Positions 37,430-48,348 of a DNA stretch of 64,000 nucleotides are shown one piece after another; positions within the stretch are counted from its first letter, which is position 1, and each line of letters opens with the position of its first letter. A program made the position numbers and the translations under genes. A model generated the notes under the pieces. It worked only from the letters and a program-made list of their open reading frames with translations. It was not told where the DNA came from and did not search any database. The stretch covers positions 26,864,822 to 26,928,821 of the forward strand of contig NC_081142.1 of the NCBI RefSeq assembly GCF_958295425.1, written 5' to 3'. The DNA comes from Solea solea. Lineage: Eukaryota; Chordata; Actinopteri; Pleuronectiformes; Soleidae.

Positions 37430-38250
37430 CAACATCCCCTCCGTGCTCCAATCAAGGCAGAGCGGTGGCCATTAGGCAGCTCTGGACCTCCTTTTCTTTA
37501 TAATTACACCCTCCTGGATTGACTGCGCACCAGCTAGCCCTTTACTATTTGCAGTAATTAGTCCAGAATGTGAGCTGTCAACATGCAAAAATCATGCCAG
37601 TAGGTCCACAATGCCACAGCCACCCCCACTGAGTTCAACAACAGGCACCTAACCTCGGCCACTGGAATGCATTAACTTATACCCTCTCTCTCTCTCTCCC
37701 TCTCTCCCTCTCTCTCTATGTGTGTGTCTCCCTCTCTCTCTCTCTCATTCTCTTCCCCCCTTTGGCGACTCATGTCAAATCCAGGTCCCTCAGAACAAAA
37801 TCTTAATAATTAACTGGCAAATTTTAACATGATTGCTTGTGACACACCTACTCTGGTAATTATTGCTTTGAGGCCATGTGCTAATGAAATTAATGCATTC
37901 ATTGCCCCAACAAATTAGCATAACTCATACAAACGGCCCACATTTGAGACCCTGTATGCAAAGAAGGGAAAACAGCAGGCAGGAAAAACACATCATCATA
38001 ATCAACAACAACAACAACAACAGAAATAAGGTAGAAAATTAAACGACTGGAACATCAAACTGGAGACTGTGTGATGAGCAATACTTGCTCAAAGTCTTAA
38101 TAGCTAAAGCCTCTTAATGTTAACCAAGGGTGATTGCAGTAATGCATTACAGAGTGATAGCATTGCAGGACCAAATGATTATCACTATCATCATTATAGT
38201 CATTGCTGATCTACATATACATCTCTCTGTGGACAAATATTAAATGGCTG
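37430..38250. promoter_or_regulatory. Candidate conserved noncoding cluster downstream of exon 3
   Basis: Two long repeat-free tracts flank a (TC)n run at 37684-37747. They carry many homeodomain-type cores: GCAGTAATTAGTCC, CTTAATAATTAACTGG, GGTAATTATTGC, AATGAAATTAATGCATTC, CAAATTAGCATAAC. This density is typical of developmental enhancers. Conservation could not be tested. Confidence 0.35.
37684..37747. repeat. (TC)n microsatellite
   Basis: An interrupted CT-rich tract containing a TGTGTGTG island. Confidence 0.95.
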
Positions 38251-38457
38251 TGCCGCCGCAGACATTAAAATGTTATTATACTGATGCATTAACTCACTGC
38301 AGCAGAGTTCATATCAATATACAGTAGAAGCTTCCCAACAATCATTTTCTAAATGGCACAGCTGCCACTTGCAGCAATCACCAGTCCTGCCACTAACTCC
38401 TGTCCACGGCTGTTTGGTCTCTCAGTGGGATGTCTCTCGGACATTTACTGCTCGCCA

Positions 38458-38523
38458 TTAATAATTGATGGCGATGTCATTGGTATAATGGATGAAGACG
38501 AGTGCAACAGTCAGTTGGAGAAG
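38458..38523 (-). CDS. Weak candidate terminal exon of the RING-CH gene
   Basis: On the minus strand a pyrimidine-containing acceptor (CGCACTTTTTGCAG, ending at 38524) is followed in phase 0, as exon 3 requires, by 21 codons and a TAA at 38460-38458. The peptide starts LLQLTVALVFIHYT, hydrophobic enough for a short membrane segment, and ends in Asn-Tyr. If used, the protein would be about 97 residues. Against it: acceptor-like strings are common, the segment is short, and the opposite strand is also open here and ends at a good donor (AG|GTAAGA at 38556). The stretch also looks like conserved noncoding DNA. I regard it as a guess to be tested against transcripts. Confidence 0.2.
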   Translation of the reverse strand, partial: LLQLTVALVFIHYTNDIAINY

Positions 38524-38569
38524 CTGCAAAAAGTGCGAGAAATGTCCCCTCGTAGGTAAGAGAAGAGCA

Positions 38570-40200
38570 GATGTGGTTGGAACTAACAAATGTGTTTGCC
38601 TGCAGCCAAACAGTGGCAGGGAAACTGAAAATGACTTAAATTCTAACAACACTGACTTACATTATTATGGTCTGGGGAGAGTCTGCAGGTTGGCATGACA
38701 GCTGCTAGTAGTGTTTCCACAAGTTCCCTTGAAATATCGCGAGGAGTTAAATCAGTAAACTAGCACGCACGGTTATTAAAGTTCAAGTATCTGACACAAT
38801 ACAATAGTTTGGGACGTCACAGTATCAACAGTTGCTTTAAACTTCAAGTTCAAATTGTAAATACCAAAAAAAAAATGGACTTAGTTTGCAAACCCTTTTG
38901 TTTGAGAGCCCCAAAAATGAAAAAGTGAAAACATTGATGAAAAAACTAGTTAGGGAGTGGAAGATAATACACTAATCGTATTAGCAGTGTGTTACTGTTG
39001 TGATGTTCACAAGATGGCTGTTGTTAGCATCAGCTTCAAGAGAAATCTGTGTTTTTTTTATCAGATGAGATTAGCTTGCAACATAGTTCGCAGTTCTGGC
39101 TTGCTTTTCTTTTACAGACACTTACAAATATTGGTAGTTTGCAGGTTGTGGATTTTTTCGGTGTTTTCGGCTAAAGTGTAGGTTCATATTTGGGCTAGTT
39201 TCCAGCTCCATGAGTTGTCAAGCAGATATAACAGCTCCAACGCAGGAGAGTTTGTTTGCTTGCAACAAGTCTCATAGCAACACTGGTACATCTTATCATC
39301 ATCACTCTGTACCAGCGAAACTCTGTCCTCTATAAAAGACAACATCACACTGAGTCAATGTTTTTGACCCCAAATGAATGACCAGAAATTCCTCGATGAA
39401 TAAAACAATCAAAGGCTTCATTGAACTTTCATCAGTGCATGTTTTGTCCGTGTGTGTTTTCATGATTTCATGTTTAAAACATCTTAAAATCCCGAAAGGT
39501 CGTTGTCAGAGTTACTGTGACATTTCCCCCCCTTACAGCGTGTATCACTTCCATACATACACACACCAGAGCGGACGGTCGAGCAAAGCTGGCGACAAAA
39601 CAATGAATAAAACCCGCTGTCGACAGCTTGTGCTGCTTTGACCCACGGTGCAAGCATGAATACATACAACACATCAACAGCATACTTCCTAATCTGAGAT
39701 GGTTAGTGATGTGGCGGCCTTATCCTGCGTGTAACCCCAGCTGTGATGACACATCAGCTCCACCGTTTCATACAAATAAACTCGCAAATACGAGACAAAA
39801 TGTGTTGATGAAAAATTTGCATTGGGAATGTAGCTGAGGAAAGCACGATTAATTTCTGCTCATGAAACGAATACAGATTTTGCCATTACACGGCTCCTAT
39901 CCTTTGCCAAATATTGTAATATTTTCCCCTCCTCAGACACAGTGAGTGTTCTGCTGCAATAATAAGGAATAAAAGACAGCTTACATCTCATAAGCAACAC
40001 AACTGCTGCTAAATCAGCTAAATCACAGAGCAAAACAAAGACCTGATTGCTCATTAGTATTATGGATCTGCTCCGTTTAAATCTGATTTGTGAGATGCAG
40101 CTATTGTTTAATGACTTAAATGCTGTTGGTTGCGATGCTCGCTACCTACATTTCACACAGGAAGATTAAAAGATAGAGACATCAGCAAATATGTCACTTT
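38570..40200. other. Noncoding stretch, 3' side of RING-CH exon 3
   Basis: No exon with matching phase and a good acceptor was recognised between exon 3 and 38570. Several short frames lack domains. If the candidate at 38458-38523 is right this is the last intron; otherwise the intron extends further. Confidence 0.4.
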
Positions 40201-40222
40201 ACAAACACACACACACTCGTAC

Positions 40223-40270
40223 CTTGGCTTTGCAGATGATACACCTCAGTCTGTCTTCAGTCCCTTGTCC
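40223..40270 (-). CDS. RING-CH gene, coding exon 3 (last zinc-ligand pair)
   Basis: This is a 48-bp, 16-codon exon in phase 0 at both ends. On the minus strand it follows a clean acceptor (TGTCTTTCTTTCAG, ending at 40271) and is followed by the donor AAG|GTACGAG, with GT at 40222-40221. It encodes GQGTEDRLRCIICKAK, residues 61-76, giving the final Cys70-x2-Cys73. The gap from Cys53 to Cys70 is 16 residues, within the range known for RING-CH fingers. With exon 2 it completes all eight zinc ligands (C24, C27, C42, C44, H50, C53, C70, C73). Two exons 6.4 kb apart jointly restore the motif in matching phase, which is the strongest argument that the gene is real. The protein continues past this exon, because the donor is intact and no stop is reached. 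Confidence 0.78.
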
Positions 40271-41279
40271 CTGAAAGAAAGACATATTTAATTTTCTGTT
40301 TCACCACAGAAAACAACAAGATGCACTTCTTGTTACTTTGTCACTTGTTTTGAACAATAAAATAATTATGTTTCATTGGAAAAATCATTTCATTTTTAAC
40401 ACAAAGCTGCACTGCACATAACAATACAAATTTAATTACAGCATCACACACGTTTGTCTATATACGTTAGCCTTAAGGTGCAAATCATAACAGCACAGGA
40501 CTGAAGACAAATTAAAGCAGTTAACCTTAGTGATTTCTAAAACATCAACCAATCAAAAATTCACAAAACAGAAACTCAACAACACAACCAGAGACGTTTC
40601 AAAAATGCATCAAAAACAAAAACAGTAATTAAATATATGGACTCAAAACAAAACAGAGCATATTTTGGATTATAACTGAACAAAGTAAGAAAACCAACCA
40701 AAAACAAAACATGACAATTAATATAAAGGAACAAATCAGGAAGCTGAGAGAAAAATCAACAAAAATGAATTTTGCAAAACACAACACGGAAAAACCTACA
40801 AAACAAACACACACAAAAGAACAGTGTTGTGTTTTCCTCCGAGGCCACTACATGTACCGCTCAGTAATCACCAGCTAAACATACATAACTGCATGTTGTT
40901 TTAATGCAAGCACTAAATGCACAAGTTGACATGAAACAAAACACGCAGGCCAATAATCTTCAAGCTGCCGCTAACGGACTGTAGACGCTAATAACAAGAA
41001 AGACATTTGTACAAACACTAAGTGCCAAGTCCACTGCTAATATGCGAGACATTCAGGAGCACATTTTGATAGATGTTAATGGCATATAATTATAGAACAC
41101 TGCTATTAGGCAATGTGATTTTATAGAGGGCCGTTTCCCCTGGCGCTGCAGCCTGATCGCTGTGAGTGTTGAACTAATGAATGTAAACCAACGACAGGGT
41201 ACAAGTGTGTCTGTAATGTCTGTGCATGTGTGTAATTAAAGGGAAATGCAGACACACACAGGGAAGCTAACATACACAC

Positions 41280-41307
41280 ATCATCATCATCATCATCATC
41301 ATCATCA
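41280..41307. repeat. (TCA)n microsatellite
   Basis: About nine TCA triplets. Confidence 0.95.
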
Positions 41308-41398
41308 CATTGCATCAGCCTACATGTAAACTCATCGACTTATCGTGTTTTTCATGTGTTCACACGCCACTGCTTAAAGGCCCAGTTATACTCTACGC

Positions 41399-41834
41399 TA
41401 GTGGTTCTCAAACTTTTTATACCAAGTTTGAGAAAGCTCTCAAAGTAGCACCATTATCACCAACGTTAAAATACAGTGGTGTAAATAGGCTGAGCTAAGT
41501 CAGCCATGGACTTCTCACAGGAGGCCACTCATCCATCTTCTACCAGGTTATTCTCCACATGATGGACACAGGGGTTTCCAATTTGCCAAATCCCCAAATC
41601 TACATGTTTTTGGACAGTGGGCGGAAACCGAGAACCTAGAGATAACCCCACGCATGCATGGGGGGGAACATTCTAACTCCATGCAGAAAGGCCCTTGTTC
41701 AGGCCCAAGGGTGCTAACTCATCTCCAGTCTCATCACATAGCCTGGTTTATACAGTAGAACAGTAGTTCTGGTTTTCCTCCTGGTACCACCGGAGGAAGC
41801 TCACATACCACGTACCACCATTTGAGAGCCATGG
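41399..41834 (+). mobile_element. hAT-type MITE interrupted by a retroposon
   Basis: It starts TAGTGGTTCTCAAACTTTTT, continues ATTATCACCAACGTTAAAAT and ACAGTGGTGTAAATAGGC, breaks at 41533, and resumes near 41724-41735 with ATCACATAGCC, TATACAGTAGAACAGTAG and ACCACCGGAGGAAGCTCACA. It ends CCATTTGAGAGCCATGG. This is the same family as 8731-9122. Confidence 0.7.
41527..41723 (-). mobile_element. tRNA-like fish retroposon (type 2) nested in the hAT element
   Basis: On the plus strand: ATCCATCTTCTACCAGG, then TACATGTTTTTGGACAGTGG, ACATTCTAACTCCATGCAG and AAAGGCCCTTGTTC. This is the reverse complement of the unit at 29187-29930. ACTCATC occurs at both edges (41527-41533 and 41717-41723), a possible target duplication. 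Confidence 0.6.
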
Positions 41835-41862
41835 GTGGAGCCTTTTGTCCACACTGTGTTCA

Positions 41863-41938
41863 TGGTATTGCTCCATTTCGTCCATCATCGTAAGATCTCC
41901 TGTGATGGCACAGTGACTGACGAAATGGAGCAATACCA
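41863..41938. repeat. Perfect 20-bp inverted repeat (hairpin)
   Basis: TGGTATTGCTCCATTTCGTC at 41863-41882 is exactly complementary to 41919-41938. The 36-nt loop itself contains a short inner pairing (CCATCA with TGATGG). The structure lies just outside the hAT end, in intron 2. It has no family match that I recognise. Confidence 0.9.
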
Positions 41939-42949
41939 CCAGGAATTGTGGGGGGCAGCATAGAGTCAATAGTCCAACCAGCGTCTCTGCAAGGTCTCTG
42001 AGGACTTGCATCTTGTGGTCTTGCATTCCACCACTGTCACATCATATGATTGTTGATGCCGGCGACTTGGCAATTGGCACTGTCCTTCACGGATATAATG
42101 TTTGGGACACACGGACATAAAGCACACAGAAATGGAGTATAATTATATGATCTGAGAACAACACCTTGCAAAGTGCACGGTCTTATCTTACTGCAAGCAT
42201 CCTGGAGTTCATTTCAGCCAAGGAACTTCTAAATACAGATACAGCTTCTAAAAGCTTCTAAAAAACGACTGTCAGCACGTCTGTTTATTTTTTTTTTATA
42301 TCTTTCTATCTATCTTGATGTCTTTCAATGGACAGGGTATTTAAAATCCACACTCAGGTACTGCTGCAGCAACAAGGTGAAATATCATCGTTGCTGTTTT
42401 CATTCATCTTTTTATTTAATATCACATTTAAAATTTCACAATGTCCAATAATGGACATTTTGCTATGGTGCTTTCAAATATGAAATACCGCATGATGTGG
42501 ATCAACCTGACTACATTAGCTGGCTAGTTAGCGAATGTAGCTGTAATGCTACCAGGGAACAGTGTTCCATGCACTCTGGTGTGATGTCATTCCAGTTCCA
42601 ACCTCTGACTTTCCATGCAACTGGAACCCACTAGGATTATATTTCAGATGGATGAGATTAATAATTCTCAAGAGCATGTTTGTTTTTAGTGTTTTTGCTG
42701 AATACCATTTCCATTAGCCGAAAACCCTAAAGAGTGAAAACAGATGTATAAGAATACAAAAAGAAAGAATGTATCCGCTGATAACAAATTAATACCAATC
42801 TTCTCCACAAGCCTGCGTCGCTCTGTATTCTCTCAAGCGTGTTTTCGGCCTGGGCGGCGACTGAGACACACCAGGCTGTTCCCGGCTGGTGTGCGGTGTG
42901 AGCCGTGCATCCTCCCATGCCCTTGTACTTTGTGCTGCGAGGGGCTTCA

Positions 42950-43100
42950 CCCCTCCAGGAATGCGCTGCCTATAATGAGGGTCAGGGGTCATAGTGCTGC
43001 CGCGCCTGGAGGCCGGGATCTCCTAGGCACACTCAGTCACTGACTCTGTCCCTATATTTAAATCCTGCCTCAGGACATGTTTTTTCAAAAGGGCATCTCC
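42950..43100 (+). pseudogene. Possible L2-type LINE C-terminal scrap
   Basis: 43042-43095 reads DSVPIFKSCLRTCFFKRA, the form of the last helix of L2-clade reverse-transcriptase proteins (Ser-x-Phe-Lys-x-x-Leu-Lys-Thr-x-Leu-Phe). Upstream GGAATGCGCTGCC could be the Trp-Asn-x-Leu-Pro block in another frame. Short, so uncertain. Confidence 0.35.
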
Positions 43101-44332
43101 TAACTAGTTCCTGGTTACTAATTAGTTTTGTGCCATGCTATTTGTCTTTGGGAACCTGAATGAGGCGGGAGAGAGGGGAGGGCGGGCATATGGTTTGCCT
43201 CAGTGCAGATGATAATCCCTCAGATACAGAGCTCTGCTGCAGAGTTTGCATCTGACTTTGGAGAAGGTTAAATTTGCTCTTTTGAGGCCTCGATTGAAGA
43301 ATAGATAATATGATTGGCTTGTTCTTCAGGTGATGTCACCTTTCTACTTTGGGTTCATCTGCGTGGAACAGATAACGCGGATCATTATTGTGTCATGTTG
43401 ACTCAAAAGTCTTCATGACTACAGTTGTTTGATTTAAATTGAATTTGTTTGAACAATGTTTTACTTACTTTCTGCTTTGTTTTTTTTTTATTTCCCATTA
43501 GTTGTACAATTATGGTTTTATTTCAATTCATTTAACTTCCCATGTTGATTATATTCTGTCACTGTCACTATGTTTTCATGCACAATTAAGTCGAGCTACG
43601 ATTGTAGATTAACTGCACCGTTTAATTGGACTTCTGTCCTTGTCTCCGTGTACAAGAACTCGCTGGGAATCGATTTATGGAACAAAGTGTGTCCACTAGG
43701 TGGCGACGTGCTCCTTTTAGGCATTTTTCCGGCTGACGGACTAAAATAAGCTGGCAGCTCGTTGGTAAAAGTATCATTCTGTGTCTTTCTACCATCCATT
43801 AACTGAACAATATTTAATTATTTAAGCTAACAGAGCATACATCCAGTCTCCTCATTAGTCCAAAAATGCACCGATGTGGATTATACCATGTTATGCTCAC
43901 TGTTGTCTTCTTCCTCTGTGTACCAGCTTCTTCAATTATTTCCCAGTGAAAGCCCAGGGGGGTGGGAACAGTGGAACATGTACCAGTTTGGAGTCCAGGT
44001 GAATGTTTACATGCAAGAGCAATTTTACTCCCACCCACATTATCTGTGTGTGTGTGTGTTAATCCAGCTTTAAAAAAACAATTCTATTTAGTATCATCAG
44101 TCATTCTAACATGTCTGACTGATATGATAATTGTACAGTGTGAGACAAACGACGCGGTGTAATCCTGACCATATACTGAATTAAAAAAGCAGTGGAAATG
44201 AAGTGTAGCGGCTGTTTTGTGCTCACTGTTTAGTGACGACATCTGTGTTGCACTGTTGTTGTCTCTGAAATTAAATAACGACTTGGAATTTGCCCGTTCC
44301 TCTTTGTTCAAGCTGCTTTTAAGAGTGGTATC

Positions 44333-44385
44333 CTCCCCCTCCCTCCCTCCCTCCCTCCCTGTCTCTCTCGCTCTCTCACTGGCAA
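44333..44385. repeat. (CCCT)n/(TC)n microsatellite
   Basis: CCCT tetranucleotides passing into TCTCTCGCTCTC. Confidence 0.9.
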
Positions 44386-44634
44386 GTCAAAATCATTATT
44401 GGATTACATTTTCTGGCTTCATAAAATGCGGTTAAGAGGCACTTTAGACATATGTGCATGACCTGCTTTCCAGAGATGGCTATCAGAGGAAAAGTGACAG
44501 GTCAATTGCTGATTTCTGTTCCGTAAAAGGGAGCGGGGCTCCCCTCCCGAGCACTCTGAAAGGTCACACTCCCTCTCTCTCCCTCTCTCTGTCTGCGTCT
44601 CGCAGTTGTGTTTGAGTTGAAAGCGAGACTCAAC

Positions 44635-44713
44635 GTGTGTGTGTGTGTGTGTGTGTGCGTGTGCACATTTCCCTGCTCCCTGAGCCTCAGCATGTGTGTG
44701 TGTGTGTGTGTGT
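44635..44713. repeat. Two (TG)n runs
   Basis: 44635-44664 and 44693-44713, separated by a unique 28-bp spacer. They give the His-Thr frames seen on the minus strand. Confidence 0.95.
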
Positions 44714-46683
44714 CTGTATATAATTGTATAGTGGGAAGACACACACTTAATGGAAGTGGCTCTTCACTCTGACAGCTGGGTGGTGCAGATGAAAGGTCTG
44801 ATGTAGCATGTTGTGCAGCACTTGTGGAACGTCTCACCGACACGTGTTTCAACAGCAGACGCACTTTTATCTTTGATTATAATGTACGATGATTGCATGC
44901 CACCACATACGGAGCAGACGCCTGTGTGTTCTGATACAGAATTAGATCTACATGGGATTATTTGGGGCTGCGGCTCGTGTGGAAGAAAAGCACAAGTGCA
45001 GGTGCTGTACTGTTAAAAAAATGCATTAGTGACACAGATTAAAAGGGATTTCAGTTTATATGCTCTTTGGCGCCAGAGTCCAAACGAGTCTTGCACAATT
45101 TAGTGTTATCACTGTCATGAAGCTGCCTGAGATTTAAAAGATAATAGTCCAAAATGGCTGCAGCAGATTCTGAGATATCATCACTTTCAGAGAACGGATC
45201 AAGATTCAAAATGTGTGTAAAGGCTCTGATTCGTCCAGGTCATAAAACTGGACTTGCAAAGTTGTAGAGGCTTCCCCAATTCTGATCAAGATTTAAATAT
45301 TTGAACCTAAAATCTCAATAATGCAACCTGTTTGGTAAATGTCAATGTTTTGAAGAAGACTTGCCGCTCAGGCTTTTCTATTATTACATTTTAAGGAGTT
45401 TCTGAACATTTATTTGAAGCCACAAATGACATTTTACGACGGTTTTCTCTGGGCTAAGGAGAATTTCCCATGACGGGTAAACTGATTAGGAGAAGGATAA
45501 TATACAATTTTATTCTTCGTCATATATAAAACTTGACATGATGTGAAAAACTCCATAGAGGAAATTACTCAGAGGTTGTTGATTTCCTCCATCAGTAAGT
45601 TAAAATGTTATTTTCTGACTTCTTACTGTAATGAAGCATACCATGATATACAGTTGCAGTATTTCGGCTCTCTGACACTCTACACCATTTCTGCTTATAC
45701 TGTTTGTTACATGCAACAGATGCAGGATAAAATCATCACCTTTGCAGTTGTTGCATAATTTATGTAGGACTGCAGCTTCTGAAAAGTAATGCTGAAAAGA
45801 AAAAGGTACATTCAAGCAAAGCCTTTTAAATAAAAAAAACAAGTGAACCAAAGTATAATATGATTAAAAACAACAGTGTATAGTGCAACATTTTGAACGT
45901 GCAAACCTGCAGATATTAATACAATATGTTGTCTGCCCTTGAGGTCTTGCACAGAGTGCTATTTAGGTGTTAAAATGTGCACTCTAATATTTATTTCCAC
46001 ATCAACTCTTCAGCCTCTTCAGCTACTTTTCTTTTTTTTCTGCTTTTGCATTTTTTTTCTGTGAATTTTTTTTTTGGCATACTTAGATAATTATATATTC
46101 TTTTCTGTTCTGGCAGCAACAGTAGCTGCCGCTGCTAGGGAATAATGGTGGGAGAGTAAATAGCATGAAGAGCAATAAGCACCATGACAGAGACACACAC
46201 CACCTACAGAAATGTACATTTCATTACCTGAGAGCTCTGACTACTCTACAGCAGAGAGTGCTGCATCAGTACAACTGCTGGTTCAAGCAGTGCTCCAGAT
46301 GTTAATGGGTTATTTTGCAGTGGGTGACAGGTGTCAGGTGCATGATGGCTTCCTGGATTCCTGCCAGTCCATTATCAGGCACTTCTCACCATTTCAGCCT
46401 CTGTGTTTCAGCCGTATAACAATGACGCATTATCATTGTTAGCAACCCTCATTAAAACTAATTGGTATTGCTACTTGAAAGGTAGCTCATTACCTTGAGG
46501 CTAACAGCAACGTTTTGTCTCAATAAGGAATGCTCACATGGCAAACACATTTATTCACCGCTGTTCGAAAATCCAGCAATTTATGCCTTTCACATTCTGA
46601 CAAAATGGAGGGTGAGCGAAAAAAAAGAAGCCAAACTGGAATTTAAAAATATGGAGGATTCCTGCGTGGAAAGTTGCTCTTAC

Positions 46684-46805
46684 CGTCTGGATCCATGTGG
46701 ACAGACACGTGTGATGGGCGAGTAAGTTTTTGCAGTCACAGAAATTCCTCAGTGGGTCAGAGGCATGAAGTTCAACATCTCGGCATATGAAGCACTCTGG
46801 GGTCT
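46684..46805 (-). CDS. RING-CH gene, coding exon 2 (zinc-finger core)
   Basis: This 122-bp exon is flanked on the minus strand by an acceptor (TTGTCTTGTTCAG, ending at 46806) and a donor (ACG|GTAAGA, GT at 46683-46682). It completes Glu20 and encodes residues 21-60. Seen directly: Cys24-x2-Cys27, fourteen residues, Cys42-x-Cys44, His50-x2-Cys53, and Trp57 in a Cys-Leu-x2-Trp-Ile context. This is the cysteine/histidine order of a RING-CH finger, with His as the fifth ligand and the usual Trp after the sixth. The stretch between Cys44 and His50 is five residues, about two shorter than in typical MARCH proteins as I recall them. Intron 1 (46806-56144, about 9.3 kb) holds Tc1, hAT and tRNA-like relics. 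The exon ends in phase 0, matching exon 3. A PHD finger is less likely because of the Cys-x-Cys pair and the Trp position. Confidence 0.82.
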
Positions 46806-47499
46806 CTGAACAAGACAAACAAGATGATGTGAATATAATAATAAAGGTTAATGATTTATATTTCATATTTGTTGCTTGTGAGGACACTTTACAGGACTTT
46901 GTCTATCTTTATAATGTGAGTGGATACACTGTATCTATGATGCACCTGCTGGACTGGACTGAAGTCAGAATTGGTGTTTTTGTGGTGGTAGAATCCTAAT
47001 TCGGGGTATGGGAGGTTGCACTAATACAGAGATATCTTGTTTGTTCAATAAACCCCTCAATGTTACACACTGGACCTTTAAGCACAGCCACATGGCAGAT
47101 CCCTGACATTTCTGCAAGAATACCAGTCAAATAAATGGTGATGAGGAAAAAGTCGCAATAGTGATGAAAATGTCCCGACAATTTAATGACAATTATCTAT
47201 AATAAATTTGATGAGAACAAATAACTGTGATCAAATATTGTAATAATCGTGACACCCCTAGATTTGACACTGACAATTAGAATTAAAGTGACTATACCTC
47301 AGCCAACCAGCACAACCATCTCACTCAAGGATGTGTGGGTTTAAAACATATCCCAGAATGCAGTGGGGTGTCCTCTTATGCTAATATGACAATTAGAATT
47401 TCCCCTGATACCTCTATATTCCCTGATGAAAGAATAAAAGATGTTGTTCTGCAACAAAAAACAAAAATGTAGTTTTTAAATTGCTGATGACATCAAAAC

Positions 47500-47790
47500 T
47501 TAAAAATGGCCGCTTTAAACTCCAGTGAGTGGAGCAGTAAAATCGTAGAAAACCTCCGCTGCTCATGTCGTCCTCGCCGTAGGGTTCAGCTGCGCCTCAA
47601 TTCTTTCAAGCTCCTTTGTGCTGCAAACACTGACTGTGATTCATCAGCAAACTTCATCAACATCTCCGTCAGTGATGAGGAGCTTTGACGCCGAACGTCG
47701 GACAGTGTAGCCGGGAGCCATGAAAACATGGAGGGTTGAGCAGCGCGGGCAGCTGTCATGTGCACGCAGGATAAAGTGCTGCCTCAGAAG
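47500..47790. promoter_or_regulatory. CpG-rich block with a 57-codon minus ORF
   Basis: CpGs cluster here (GTCGTCCTCGCCGTAGGG, GACGCCGAACGTCGG, CAGCGCGGGCAGC). On the minus strand 47759-47586 is a 57-codon frame starting ATGACAGC. Its second half (SSSSLTEMLMKFADESQSVF, then AAQRSLKELRRS) looks like an amphipathic helix of a real protein. No donor precedes its stop. It may be an alternative promoter or first exon within intron 1, or chance. Confidence 0.25.
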
Positions 47791-48348
47791 CGTCCGTCTC
47801 TTAAGGGGCTTCTGCTGAGCTGATTGCTTCAGGTGAAAAATCGCTCTTCAGTCGAAACACCTTTTAATCAGTGGTTTAAATGTAACCCATCAGAATGTGT
47901 GTAAGCAGATTTTATCACTGACCAGGCACTTACCTCTGCGCACATTCACATCTCACAGTAAAGCTGCAAAACTGTGAAAACACTGCAACTTTTCTCTTTT
48001 AAATAAAATCAGGCCTTTTTAGAGAAATCCCAGTTAGGACTTTACTTTCGCTCTTAAGGGAGAGTCAATAAAGTACTAGTGACAGTCCCAAGGAAAGGCA
48101 TCCAACGCACTGTGATGTGGAAAAATATGTTGCTTCTCCTTCTGTGTTTGGTCTAATTTGACCAATTTTTTCAAATGTCCTAAAGTACAAATCTGGTCTT
48201 TGCCTCAGGACCTCATGATATCCTCCACACCAACAATCTCAACAAATACAATTGCCGATCACCACCTTCATCGACTTGAGAGAATGATGTTCCCAGACAA
48301 AGATAACCACTACTGAAAATGTGTGGCTCTGAACACAGGTGTCAAACA

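Larger units (their letters stand above)
40271..46683 (-). other. RING-CH gene intron 2
   Basis: A 6.4-kb GT-AG intron. It holds an AAAACA-rich stretch at 40540-40820 (giving a false hydrophobic minus frame), (TCA)n at 41280-41307, a hAT element with a nested retroposon at 41399-41834, a perfect hairpin at 41863-41938, an L2-like scrap near 43.0 kb, and (CCCT)n and (TG)n runs at 44.3-44.7 kb. 46210-46500 is repeat-free, with enhancer-like words (GACGCATTATCATTG, ATTAAAACTAATTGG). Confidence 0.6.

Noticed and set aside
40629..40814. Hydrophobic minus frame resembling several membrane helices, close to exon 3
   Set aside because: It comes from an AAAACA-rich stretch (Phe/Val/Cys codons on the reverse strand) inside intron 2, upstream of exon 3, without splice signals.
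44419..44864. Overlapping minus frames with His-Thr runs
   Set aside because: They are produced by (TG)n microsatellites.
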